Assembly (NCBI GenBank): GCA_025642065.1
Contig: JAODUP010000573.1
Coordinates: forward strand, 753,001 to 817,000
Length of the DNA stretch: 64,000 nucleotides
Reading direction: 5' to 3'
Origin: Paralvinella palmiformis
Lineage: Eukaryota > Annelida > Polychaeta > Terebellida > Alvinellidae
In this document: piece after piece, positions 46,199-51,640 of the stretch
Numbering within the stretch: position 1 is the first letter of the stretch
Layout of the letters: each line of letters opens with the position of its first letter
The notes under the pieces: generated by a model
The model's database searches: none
Seen by the model: the letters and a program-made list of their open reading frames with translations, nothing else
What the model was told of the DNA's origin: nothing
Made by a program: the position numbers and the translations under genes

Positions 46199-49109
46199 CC
46201 GCGAGTGCGTTGCAGATAAGTGAGTGAGTGAAGTATTTGTTTAATGGTTGTCGTTTGTCATAGCTGAAACATATAGCCTCTGGGTGAACCGTCCGTAAAA
46301 CAGATATGATCCTGATTCAAAATAATTACCTGAAGGTTTATAGGAACTCCTTGTAATTTGTACACGGATCACTGAAGATACGTTAGTGTCCATATGAATG
46401 CGTGTGTACGTGAATGTGTAGACTTGTGCATAACAATTTTAAAATAATATCTTCATGTTTGCCTGAATGTTTGTATATGTTTGCTTACAAAATTCACATC
46501 GCTTTCCAATATGCCACTTGGGACATAAACAGCTTGTGACATCTGGTACACACGTTCCTCCATTTTGACATCCACAGATATCTGGTCGATGACAGTAATA
46601 ATAATAATAATATTAATCTTCATTTATAAAGATCCTACATAATGTTATTGTTATTTTGATACTGAATCAGAAAATATACTCTACATGAGAACTGATATGT
46701 TTAATGTGATTATTATATAAGACTGATTCTAATGGTCATTGTTGATAATAGCAAGGTTAAATTAATAACAAATTATACTGATGATGAGTTATTATGATAA
46801 ATTCTCAATCCATATATAATAAAGCATATATACTGTTGAATAAGCCAATAAAACATATAGCACAATAGTTAAAATAAAGATTATTCAATTAAAAGTATTT
46901 TTAAAATACAATCTTTCTGAAATACGTGAGTTTTTAATTGGTTTGGCTTATAAATCGTCTACTCTAAGGACAGTTGGCTGTTCTAAGGTTTTTGCTAACA
47001 AATAATAAATGATAAAATCGGCATATATTGGTTTATGTAGGATAATTAAACATAGTACTAACCTGAGGTGATGGTCAATGGTAGGACTATATCAGTTGAT
47101 GTATCTATCCTAGATGTTACAGTATCTGTTACAGTATCTGTTACAGTATCTGTAGTCATAATCTCCTCAGTTGTGTAATTTCGGGTATACCGTGATGTGT
47201 TACTTTGAGTAGTTATATCATCAGAAGTAAGGTACAGCGATGTAACAGATAGCGGTTGACTAGCAATTGTTAAATTATCAATTGAAGTAACGATATCTGT
47301 TAAATCGGTTGTCAGGTAACTCACCAATGAGTCTTGAGAAGGAATAATCTCGGTTACATTTTTATCAGAATACGGTGTTGTTTCTGGAATATTTAATGAC
47401 GTACCAGATGAGCTACTTTCGCTAGGACACATTTTCAAATGGTGACGTATCTAGAGTTAAATCTGATGTTAGTTCGATGGTTCTTGTTGACACATCATAT
47501 GGACTGCTTTCACTGGAAACGTTTTCAACTGGTGACGTTTCTAGAATGAACTCTGTTGTTGATTTTAGGGTTTGCGTTGACACATCAGATGAACTACTTT
47601 CACTGGACGACAAAATGTCAACTGGTGATGTCTCTACAGTTAAATTTGTTGTTGATTCTAAGGTTTGTGTTGACACACCAGAAGTACTACCTGTACTGGA
47701 CACTATTTCAGATGGTGACGTCTCTACCGTTAAACCTGTTGCTGATTCTTGGGTTTGTGTTGATACAACAAATGTATTCCTTTCACTGGACACCATATTA
47801 GATGGTGACGTCTCTACAGCTAATTTTGTGGTTAGTTCGATGGTTCTTGTTGACACATCAGGTGGACTACTTTCACTGGACGACACAATTTCAACTGGTG
47901 ACGTCTCAACAGTTAAATTTGTTGTTGTTGATTCTAAGGCTTGTGTTGACACATCAGATGGACTACCTTCACTAGACACTATTTCAGATGGTGACGTCTC
48001 TACAGTTAATTCTGTGGTTAGTTCGATGGTTCTTGTTGACACATCAGATGGACTACTTCTACTGGACGACACAATTTCAACTGGTGACGTCTCAACAGTT
48101 AAATTTGTTGTTGTTGATTCTAAGGCTTGTGTTGACACATCAGATGGACTACCTTCACTAGACACTATTTCAGATGGTGACGTCTCTACAGTTAATTCTG
48201 TGGTTAGTTCGATGGTTCTTGTTGACACATCAGATGGACTACTTCTACTGGACGACACAATTTCAACTGGTGACGTGTCTACAGGTAAATCTGTTGTCAG
48301 TTCAACGGTTTTTGTTGACACACCAGATGGACTACTTTCACTGGACACCATTTCAGATGGTGACGTCTCTACAGTTAATTCTGTGGTTAGTTCGATGGTT
48401 CTTGTTGACACATCAGATGGACTACTTCTACTGGACGACACAATTTCAACTGGTGACGTGTCTACAGGTAAATCTGTTGTCAGTTCAACGGTTTTTGTTG
48501 ACACACCAGATGGACTACTTTCACTGGACATCATTTCAGTTGGTGACGTTTCTACAGTTAATTGTGTTGTTGATTCTGGGGTTTGTGTTGTCACATCAGA
48601 TGGAGTACCTGCAGATGGTGATGTCTCTACAGTTAAATGTGTTGTTAGTAGGACGTATTATTTTATTTGAAACTAATTTCTTTTAAAACTATTTTATCTT
48701 TATGCCTTTTCTCACCCAATAAATGACGCCCGATCCTAGAATTATATCCTTCTTCTTCTAAGTTTCTTCTGAACGTCGAGTAACTAGAATTCCTCATGAT
48801 ATTTTGTTTCTGAAATAATCTTTTGAATTTCAGTCTTTTTAAATTTCCTGTCATTCGTTTGCCACGGTAACCGACACTTTCATCCATCACTGCTAGTGAA
48901 GATATTTTTTGATTCACAGCTGGAGAAAACAGTCTACGGTTCTGGATTAGATATGGAGAGATACTTACAGATGGCGGCGTCGTATTCCCCGATGATATCG
49001 ACCTTCTCATCTTGGTCTTCGAGTTATAATCAGTTTTGTCTTGTGACGATATTCCTTCATTTGTCATTGCAAGGAGAAGGCTAAGTAAAATAGCGACTGA
49101 TAGGTTCAT
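28187..49109 (-). CDS. Adhesion G-protein-coupled receptor, 26 exons
   Basis: Full gene on the minus strand. Exons (all phases agree): 49109-48716, 48626-47063, 46581-46489, 46130-45873, 45618-45394, 42982-42929, 42433-42287, 42172-42092, 41635-41541, 41310-41143, 40357-40289, 40162-40051, 39629-39468, 39132-39036, 38672-38540, 38265-38219, 37882-37771, 37427-37315, 37215-37098, 36882-36711, 36502-36424, 35946-35871, 34552-34470, 33228-33090, 32978-32937, 28606-28187. The product is about 1683 residues: signal peptide, basic region, Ser/Thr stalk, EGF, Ig-like domains, HRM, GAIN with GPS, 7TM (class B/adhesion type) and a 139-residue tail. It would sit in the plasma membrane, self-cleave at the GPS and signal through a tethered agonist. 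One extra base near 47424 breaks the stalk frame. Orthology not assigned. Confidence 0.88.
28621..28660. repeat. (TTTA)n short run and AT-rich intron start
   Basis: TATTTATTTATTTATT at about 28629-28648 in the last intron. Confidence 0.8.
28810..28925 (-). mobile_element. tRNA-headed SINE-like sequence
   Basis: On the minus strand GATGGCATAGCGTAATGTAG carries an A-box-like element and CGGTTTGAACCC (28881-28893) is a good B box, 25-30 bases apart as in tRNA genes. Cloverleaf pairing was not confirmed. The far end is not defined. Confidence 0.45.
29488..29515. repeat. (AT)n microsatellite
   Basis: AT run in the last receptor intron. Confidence 0.95.
29525..30480. repeat. Degenerate ~30-bp minisatellite, about 1 kb
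   Basis: Variants of TACCCTATCAACAATACTTA and CCACCACAGTTA alternate across the stretch, with two perfect neighbours at 29760-29833. Copies have drifted strongly. It makes the long open frame at 29429-29893, which is not a gene. Confidence 0.75.
30531..30551. repeat. (CA)n microsatellite
   Basis: Short CA run; a second compound CAT/CA/TA tract lies at 30788-30883. Confidence 0.95.
30788..30883. repeat. (CAT)n-(CA)n-(TA)n compound microsatellite
   Basis: ATCATCATC, then CA, then TA runs in the last receptor intron. Confidence 0.95.
31160..31357 (-). mobile_element. tRNA-derived SINE
   Basis: Minus strand: GTCTCCGTGGTCTAGCGGTA starts a tRNA-like head with A box TGGTCTAGCGGTAGCG (31332-31347) and B box GTGTTCGAATCTC (31291-31305). 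The body runs down to an ATC-type tail (CATCATCATCAT at about 31162-31173). Head, boxes and simple tail make a SINE convincing. A diverged body fragment of the same family lies at 26815. Confidence 0.7.
31451..31690. repeat. Two diverged ~120-bp direct repeats
   Basis: Both halves share GGTAGTG, ACTGTTATGTT, GGCGCGCC-like and CGATC, CAACAA, GCGACG blocks in order (31451-31569 and 31570-31690). GC is higher than in the surroundings. Confidence 0.75.
32027..32100. repeat. (ACTATACACCCTAC)-type tandem repeat
   Basis: Alternating CACTATACAC and CACCCTACAC units; a shorter copy at 32185-32208. Confidence 0.9.
32884..32920. repeat. (GT)n microsatellite beside a receptor exon
   Basis: GT/GC run 20-50 bases downstream of the exon after TM7. 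Confidence 0.95.
32937..33228 (-). CDS. Receptor exons 24-25: TM6 and TM7
   Basis: Exon 24 (33228-33090, acceptor TACTAACAG, phase 2 to 0): DGVWNLMVLCPVLGITWIFG, FTLTDAQPNITIAFLYVFTI, LATLQ. The G-I-T-W-I-F-G block is the TM6 signature of adhesion receptors. Exon 25 (32978-32937, phase 0 to 0): GFFIFIFHCILNKK, the standard end of TM7 followed by basic residues. Confidence 0.92.
33277..33315. repeat. (AT)n microsatellite
   Basis: AT run in the intron between the TM5 and TM6 exons. Confidence 0.95.
34116..34160. repeat. (AT)n microsatellite
   Basis: AT run; a (GT)n run follows at 34260-34308. Confidence 0.95.
34470..34552 (-). CDS. Receptor exon 23: end of TM5 and third intracellular loop
   Basis: 83 bases, phase 0 to 2, acceptor CTTTCAG, donor GTAAAC. 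Reads TNIIIYFIVQYKSMRSSTLT then KSQHERVR: membrane end followed by a basic loop. Confidence 0.85.
35871..35946 (-). CDS. Receptor exon 22: second extracellular loop and TM5 start
   Basis: 76 bases, phase 2 to 0, acceptor GACAG, donor GTACGT. With the previous exon it reads S-CWLKLNDNYGGSIWTFVGPM, then IIIIV; C-W-L...W-T-F-V-G-P is the conserved loop-2/TM5 pattern of adhesion receptors, the cysteine pairing with one at the top of TM3. Confidence 0.88.
36424..36502 (-). CDS. Receptor exon 21: TM4
   Basis: 79 bases, phase 1 to 2. Reads LTSAVIVAVTVGVTKGDAYT then PSENGY. Donor AG|GTCAGT is chosen over an earlier GTTACA because only it gives the phase required by the next exon. Confidence 0.82.
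36592..36692. repeat. (TA)n-(GT)n-(TA)n compound microsatellite
   Basis: Three runs about 20 bases below the TM3 exon donor. They generate the open frames 36397-36843 and 36583-36819, which are artefacts. Confidence 0.95.
36711..36882 (-). CDS. Receptor exon 20: TM3
   Basis: 172 bases, phase 0 to 1, donor GTAAGT. Reads TNREEATCITIGALMHFFYL, ASFCIMMAEGIQILISVTCV, LHMRRFRETYGLIAAAW. H-F-F-x-L-A-x-F-x-x-M-x-x-E-G is the TM3 signature of adhesion receptors. Confidence 0.92.
37098..37215 (-). CDS. Receptor exon 19: TM2
   Basis: 118 bases, phase 2 to 0, donor GTAACT. Reads NLRSQHGVLLLNLCVSLICG, HIMFMIEAWRDPEDPWIQE. L-x-L-N-L-C is typical of TM2 in this class. Confidence 0.9.
37259..37288. repeat. 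(ATT)n microsatellite
   Basis: Trinucleotide run in a receptor intron. Confidence 0.95.
37315..37427 (-). CDS. Receptor exon 18: TM1
   Basis: 113 bases, phase 0 to 2; strong acceptor TTTTATCCAG, donor GTAAGT. Reads FPLDEVHETALTWLTHTFLT, LSIACMITTIVIYSVYW: one clean membrane helix directly after the GPS exon. Confidence 0.9.
37771..37882 (-). CDS. Receptor exon 17: GPS motif
   Basis: 112 bases, phase 2 to 0. Reads NITWLEDGLSTDWTNSQNNV, TCFTNHTTSFGIIIRPD. W...W...C-x-T-N-H-x-T-S-F is the GPCR proteolysis site; the following T-S-F-G-I-I-I would be the tethered agonist. The residue before the cleavage threonine is Thr instead of the usual Leu. Confidence 0.92.
38219..38672 (-). CDS. Receptor exons 15-16: GAIN subdomain B
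   Basis: Exon 15 (38672-38540, phase 2 to 0): LDGTNSSQWLGSGVVSVIMS, KELPDHYLLNPPIQLNIHII, NYTQ. Exon 16 (38265-38219, phase 0 to 2): NNPTSNDVVCSYYET. S-G-V-V-S-V and P-I-x-L-x-I, with the first GPS cysteine in exon 16, fit the last strands of a GAIN domain. Confidence 0.85.
38386..38440. repeat. (CAT)n microsatellite
   Basis: ATC/CAT runs between GAIN exons; another CAT/ATG stretch at 38041-38093. Confidence 0.95.
38847..39008. repeat. (CA)n-(TA)n-(CA)n-(TA)n-(GA)n compound microsatellite
   Basis: Five dinucleotide runs in succession ending about 30 bases below the exon 14 donor; they generate most of the frame 38819-39103. Confidence 0.95.
39036..39132 (-). CDS. Receptor exon 14: GAIN domain
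   Basis: 97 bases, phase 1 to 2, donor GTATGT. Reads FNITNITSSLTMSATFYRTM, HHYLIPYNDSE, matching the GAIN stretch just before the V-V-S strand. Confidence 0.8.
39255..39445. repeat. 15-bp tandem repeat, about 13 copies, in intron
   Basis: Unit TGTTGGTATAACAGT with variants (TTTTAGTATAACAGT). Because 15 is divisible by 3, it stays open and extends the adjoining exon frame as C-Y-T-N-N repeats. Confidence 0.95.
39468..39629 (-). CDS. Receptor exon 13: GAIN domain
   Basis: 162 bases, phase 1 to 1, acceptor TTTATATAG, donor GTACGT. Reads FLYMKCVNESGQQDVTFPTP, TTRTLSLTSSYNVDDDWLQD, EVIIKRELMKNIQD. Confidence 0.78.
39644..39690. repeat. (TA)n microsatellite
   Basis: TA run just upstream of exon 13. 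Confidence 0.95.
40051..40357 (-). CDS. Receptor exons 11-12: GAIN subdomain A
   Basis: Exon 11 (40357-40289, phase 0 to 0): VVLNITSDLLDLNNKDSWQQ, LLK. Exon 12 (40162-40051, phase 0 to 1, donor GTGAGA): EDVSSAQTVINNINIYARMR, SEMLERGQQEQLNDINI. N-x-x-S-x-L-L-D-x-x-N...W is the usual helix of GAIN subdomain A. Confidence 0.85.
40588..40672. repeat. (ATT)n/(ATC)n microsatellite
   Basis: Trinucleotide runs just left of the SINE in this intron. Confidence 0.95.
40690..40875 (+). mobile_element. tRNA-derived SINE with (CACT)n tail
   Basis: Head with A box GTTGTTAGAGCGCT (40709-40722) and B-box-like AGGTTCTAAGGAT (40744-40756), then GACTAAACAACCACTCACTC and a long CACT tail (40795-40875). The B box has T-A where G-A is usual. 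A related GAGTGAGTGAAG-tailed fragment lies at about 46215. Confidence 0.65.
40888..41062. repeat. (AGT)n/(TTG)n microsatellite block
   Basis: AGT runs alternate with TTG runs in a higher-order unit of about 40 bp (TTGTTGTTGCTGTTATAGTA recurs). Open in all frames on both strands; not coding. Confidence 0.95.
41143..41310 (-). CDS. Receptor exon 10: start of GAIN domain
   Basis: 168 bases, phase 0 to 0. Reads KLSKETLTKLEDAIEPEPDE, DIPPGNLNITIYSIKQLAEA, RAGIGDGVNVSSTETQ. I used the acceptor GACACAG at 41311-41312, because the stronger-looking TAATCAG at about 41336 gives the wrong phase. Confidence 0.75.
41412..41474. repeat. (GT)n microsatellite
   Basis: GT/GC run in a receptor intron. Confidence 0.95.
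41541..42172 (-). CDS. Receptor exons 8-9: hormone-receptor domain (HRM)
   Basis: Exon 8 (42172-42092, phase 1 to 1): DFCEASGTWEECPVGEELIG, PCPTGQTG. Exon 9 (41635-41541, phase 1 to 0): GYAVRKCNQGGIWGQINNIN, CIDMDVSDAVDQ. C...G-T-W...C-P...G-x-A-x-R-x-C...G-x-W...C is the HRM pattern, found before GAIN in many adhesion receptors. Confidence 0.85.
41980..42075. repeat. (AT)n-(CT)n-(GT)n compound microsatellite
   Basis: Between exons 8 and 9; the GT run ends 16 bases below the exon 8 donor. Confidence 0.95.
42287..42982 (-). CDS. Receptor exons 6-7: third Ig-like region, C-terminal half
   Basis: Exon 6 (42982-42929, phase 1 to 1): THSLWNNQKSLPVDRNYY, using acceptor AATGTAG because the nearer CACAG would shift the frame. 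Exon 7 (42433-42287, phase 1 to 1): DEENGSTSIYNYSSPNAETT, ELQCTGCLFSEHRCGDHANS, LITVMELPQ. The C in ELQCTG pairs with that in FNCSYDNG of exon 5 as an Ig-type disulphide. Confidence 0.75.
42500..42636. repeat. 24-bp tandem repeat, six copies, in intron
   Basis: Copies share GTTATGACATTGAATGACRT followed by CCAT. Confidence 0.92.
43091..43115. repeat. (AT)n microsatellite
   Basis: AT run after a CA/GC-rich patch. Confidence 0.9.
43797..45014. repeat. 28-bp satellite array in intron 5, about 40 copies
   Basis: Core TAATCTACTAGTCTACTAGA then GTCAGTAG repeats from 43797 to 44716, from 44812 to 44935 and from 44970 to 45014. Outer copies vary (CCAGAG, CATTAG), inner ones are almost identical. 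Two unique pieces interrupt it. Confidence 0.97.
44717..45081. repeat. Duplicated ~70-bp unique segment at array ends
   Basis: TTTGTGAAATTACTATTTTC through AGTAGTCACCATTTTATT occurs at 44717-44781 and again at 45017-45081, both directly after array copies. Confidence 0.95.
45394..46130 (-). CDS. Receptor exons 4-5: Ig-like domains
   Basis: Exon 4 (46130-45873, phase 1 to 1): IENQLQVTDKVDDLYFEKDQ, LNTTCSFILDLSEINGPTPE, YSVDVVWRLNDVRLSNFG, TSTLYIETLNKLDNG. Exon 5 (45618-45394, phase 1 to 1): SVKCSFTLKNEEP completes the first Ig disulphide; then a second domain starts (SVFINIRSNGTFNCSYDNGL, QPEYITWFVNGTK). C...W...L-x-I...C patterns are Ig-like but divergent. Exon phases are all 1. Confidence 0.8.
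46151..46198. repeat. (AT)n-(GT)n microsatellite
   Basis: Directly upstream of exon 4. Confidence 0.95.
46205..46330 (-). mobile_element. SINE-like fragment with GAGT tail
   Basis: AAGTGAGTGAGTGAAGTATT then TGTTTAATGG; the reverse complement matches the CCACTCACTC end of the SINE at 40690. Head not clear. Confidence 0.35.
46489..46581 (-). CDS. Receptor exon 3: EGF-like domain
   Basis: 93 bases, phase 1 to 1, donor GTAAGC. Reads DICGCQNGGTCVPDVTSCLC, PKWHIGKRCEF: six cysteines in EGF spacing (C-x-C-x-N-G-G-x-C...C-x-C...G-x-x-C). Confidence 0.92.
47063..48626 (-). CDS. Receptor exon 2: Ser/Thr-rich repeat stalk, one-base frameshift
   Basis: 1564 bases, phase 1 to 1 if one base is removed. 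About nine units of roughly 40 residues share LTVETSPSEMVSSESSPSGV then STKTVELTTD, grouped in pairs. The end is non-repetitive but still Thr-rich (DTVTDTVTDTVTSRIDTSTD). Dense Ser/Thr and Pro with few hydrophobics indicate an O-glycosylated, extended stalk. At about 47424 an extra base (TCC-T-AGC-GAA versus TCC-AGT-GAA in other units) breaks the frame. Repeats leave the opposite strand open too. Confidence 0.85.
48716..49109 (-). CDS. Receptor exon 1: signal peptide and basic region
   Basis: ATG at 49109 gives MNLSVAILLSLLLAMTNEGI, a good signal peptide; upstream codons in frame start only from TTG. The rest is basic and unstructured (KRMTGNLKRLKFKRLFQKQN) with possible dibasic/RGKR sites. 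Donor TTGG|GTGAGA (phase 1) gives an 89-base intron to exon 2. Confidence 0.78.
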
Positions 49110-49254
49110 TCCAAGTTTGGTTGCTACCCAAAATGACAAGCCAGAGACGTCAATCTGAATGAAAATATAGATGGCGATTGAGTGTGTCTAGGTATTGGTC
49201 AGCTGTAAAGTCAAATAATTGGTTAAGATGATGAGCGCGGGTGTGCGCGGATGC

Positions 49255-49375
49255 GCACGCACACACACACACACTCACACACACACGTGCGTGCACACAC
49301 ACACACACACACACAGACTCACACACATACACTCACACACACACACATGCGTGCACACACGCGCACACACACATG
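49255..49375. repeat. (CA)n microsatellite block upstream of the receptor gene
   Basis: Interrupted CA runs about 150-270 bases upstream of the receptor start codon. Confidence 0.95.
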
Positions 49376-50621
49376 TACTTACATGCATTAAGTTTAGCGA
49401 AAAATGTGATCAGCAACGTGACTTGTGACACTGTTATAACTAGTGTTAGGAGATTTCAATAGAACGGGTCATAGCAACGTTATAATGTAAACATTATTAT
49501 GACTTGAAGTATGGGTGGATCAAGTTCTTAGATGACTACGATAAGACATGCAATATAACCCAAGTGTTATTTATATTACTCTGCTGAAAAGCACGATTCA
49601 TTAATTAAGTTTAGCTCACTGTGGATACTATCACTTAGAAATTGTTTCTGTTTTTCTCAGTTATCTATGTAATTAGTTAAGTTGTGTTATCACATAATAA
49701 CAGGTAAATAATTAATCTATTCTTAATAGTGAGTCAACGGTTTGTTTAACCTCTTCGCCAGTCACACCTGGGACACGTAACAGAGGGATGCCTCACTCGA
49801 GAAACTGGCTACAAACTATTGTCATATCGGAGTACAAACTATCCATAATAAATTTGTTTTTACTTCAACTAGAAGTAAATCGGATGGTTGGTTTCCTATT
49901 TATTCCATCATTTATATAGCAAAGAAATGGGACACTTGTCATGTATATAATTTAATTATTCTTTATTTCCGTCCTAGATAAGACATGAAAGTAACTGTCA
50001 AACCTATCATCATTGTGTCATTCGAATAGTTTCGGCGATAAGTAGGGTCAAAGTCTCTCTCTCGCACGCGCGCAGACACACACACACGCACACACAAACA
50101 CACGCACACGTACAAGAGTCAAGTCCATATTCACAAATAACATTTGTAGTATAACTGTGCTCTTGACACTCCAATATTGTTTTAATATGATATTATATTG
50201 TATTATATCTGCGGTATATTGTTATAGTATATTATACAGCAAAGAACGTTATCTATTATACAATCCATATTAATATTTACAGGTATAAATAACAGACAAT
50301 GTTGATTGTTCCTCGTATAGTTAATTTGTATACTAATTTCCAATATTATTTTCAATATACTCTATTTTAAATTGATTGTACCACAAATTGTAAACTTTTA
50401 CTAGTAAACATTCCAGCAATAGGATACTACAAAATATACGGATATTTGCTAGATGGCAGGGTCATACAATGTTTTCAAACCGAGGAAATTATAACATCGC
50501 ATGATGCATATTATAAAATTATTAATTTCACAATCCACAAACTTAACGATGTCCTACAATTAAAGACAGCAAATCTGTCTCATTTGATGTGATCCCTCAT
50601 CAAAGTTACATTTAAATATTC
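49376..50621. other. Intergenic, no gene seen
   Basis: AT-rich spacer with a CA tract at about 50078-50115. No promoter element could be assigned. Confidence 0.5.
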
Positions 50622-50859
50622 TTATCGATTTAAAGCTTCGTATCCTTCAATGAAGCGATCAAAGGTGGAAAGTGGTCTAGCTAAATAGTGAAGGCGTTTT
50701 GGTTTATCCCATCTTATAGATAGTCCGATGGGTTTCCCGATATCGAGGAGATAATTTAAATGTTTGAATACGAGACGTGTATCATCAACACGTTGATGTT
50801 GGACCCATACCGTGACAGGTAACAGGATGTATAAATAATTGTATCTACTTCATTTTAAA
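50622..50859 (-). CDS. Unrecognised open frame, possible last exon
   Basis: From AGT at 50859 to TAA at 50622 an open frame of about 78 codons without an initiating ATG reads NYLYILLPVTVWVQHQRVDD, TRLVFKHLNYLLDIGKPIGL, SIRWDKPKRLHYLARPLSTF, DRFIEGYEALNR. Composition is protein-like (balanced charged, aromatic and Gly/Pro residues), unlike neighbouring chance frames. An AG precedes it directly (AATGAAG), but the polypyrimidine tract is poor. The BEL/Pao element begins 40 bases further out, so any upstream exon would lie beyond 57.9 kb. I do not recognise the family. Confidence 0.35.
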
Positions 50860-50899
50860 ATGAAATCAAATTTAAAAAGTAAAAACTTGCAATTGTTTA

Positions 50900-51640
50900 T
50901 GTTGACGACAAATCGTCCGTCTACCCCGCTGAACCAGCGATTACTAATTAATGTCGCAATATTGTTTTGATGTTTATCATGAACTTTACCAATTTTATTC
51001 AAAATTGCGGTTTAACTCTAAACTCTCTCTTTTCTACTGGTCTTGTATTGTAACACTACAGGGATTTCACTTTTGGTCAGACCTCCTCTCTGGATCAGTC
51101 ATCCACTCTGGATTCAGACAATTTCCACTGGTAAATGAAATTTTGTTTGGGGTGCAAGATGAAGACAGCAATGGCTATCCTGGTCCCTCATTTCACATTG
51201 TAGATCTATCATAAATATTTTTGGTGTTGTGATTTCTTGAATAATTGCTATGTGAACTGATTATTTCTATCTATCTATCTATACTAAATTCGACACTAGG
51301 TTATTGTGCAAAAGCATGCTTTCTGAACGATAATTGGAACGTTTTATTTCTTTATTTAGTGGTGAAATTGCGGCCTCTATTTGTCCCCAAAAGGTATATA
51401 AATGTTATATATTAATTATAAAATATGTCAAATTAGTATTTTAGAATATACAGATCATGATAATTGACTTTAAATCACGAAGTATTGATTAAAGGAACAA
51501 AATTTTGTTTGAATCATTTACGCACTCTTATAACGCATAAGCCTGATAAAATAAGGTTTGTCATATGTTATTATTATTTCAAAATTGTGAACCAAATAGT
51601 ATCAAAACCTATGTATATGTATTTGTAGTTTCATGGCACG
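50900..51640 (+). repeat. 5' LTR of the BEL/Pao element, carrying an insertion
   Basis: Starts TGTTGACGACAAATCGTCCG; matches 57443-57873 (AAATCGTCCGTCTAC, GCTGAACCAGCGATT, TTGGAACGTTTTATTTCT, GTATTTTAGAATATA, GTTTCATGGCACG). About 320 bases at 50965-51282 have no counterpart in the 3' LTR. Confidence 0.88.
50965..51282 (+). mobile_element. ~320-bp insertion inside the 5' LTR, ending in (TATC)n
   Basis: Present only in the 5' LTR. It ends TATCTATCTATCTATA, a simple tail like that of short retroposons. No clear A/B boxes or known family; contains an 87-codon open frame of no recognised kind. Confidence 0.55.

Noticed and set aside
47477..48670. 397-codon open frame on the plus strand with MVLVDTS repeats
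   Set aside because: It is the antisense of the Ser/Thr stalk repeats; repeat units keep both strands open. The minus strand has a signal peptide exon, splice sites and downstream domains.
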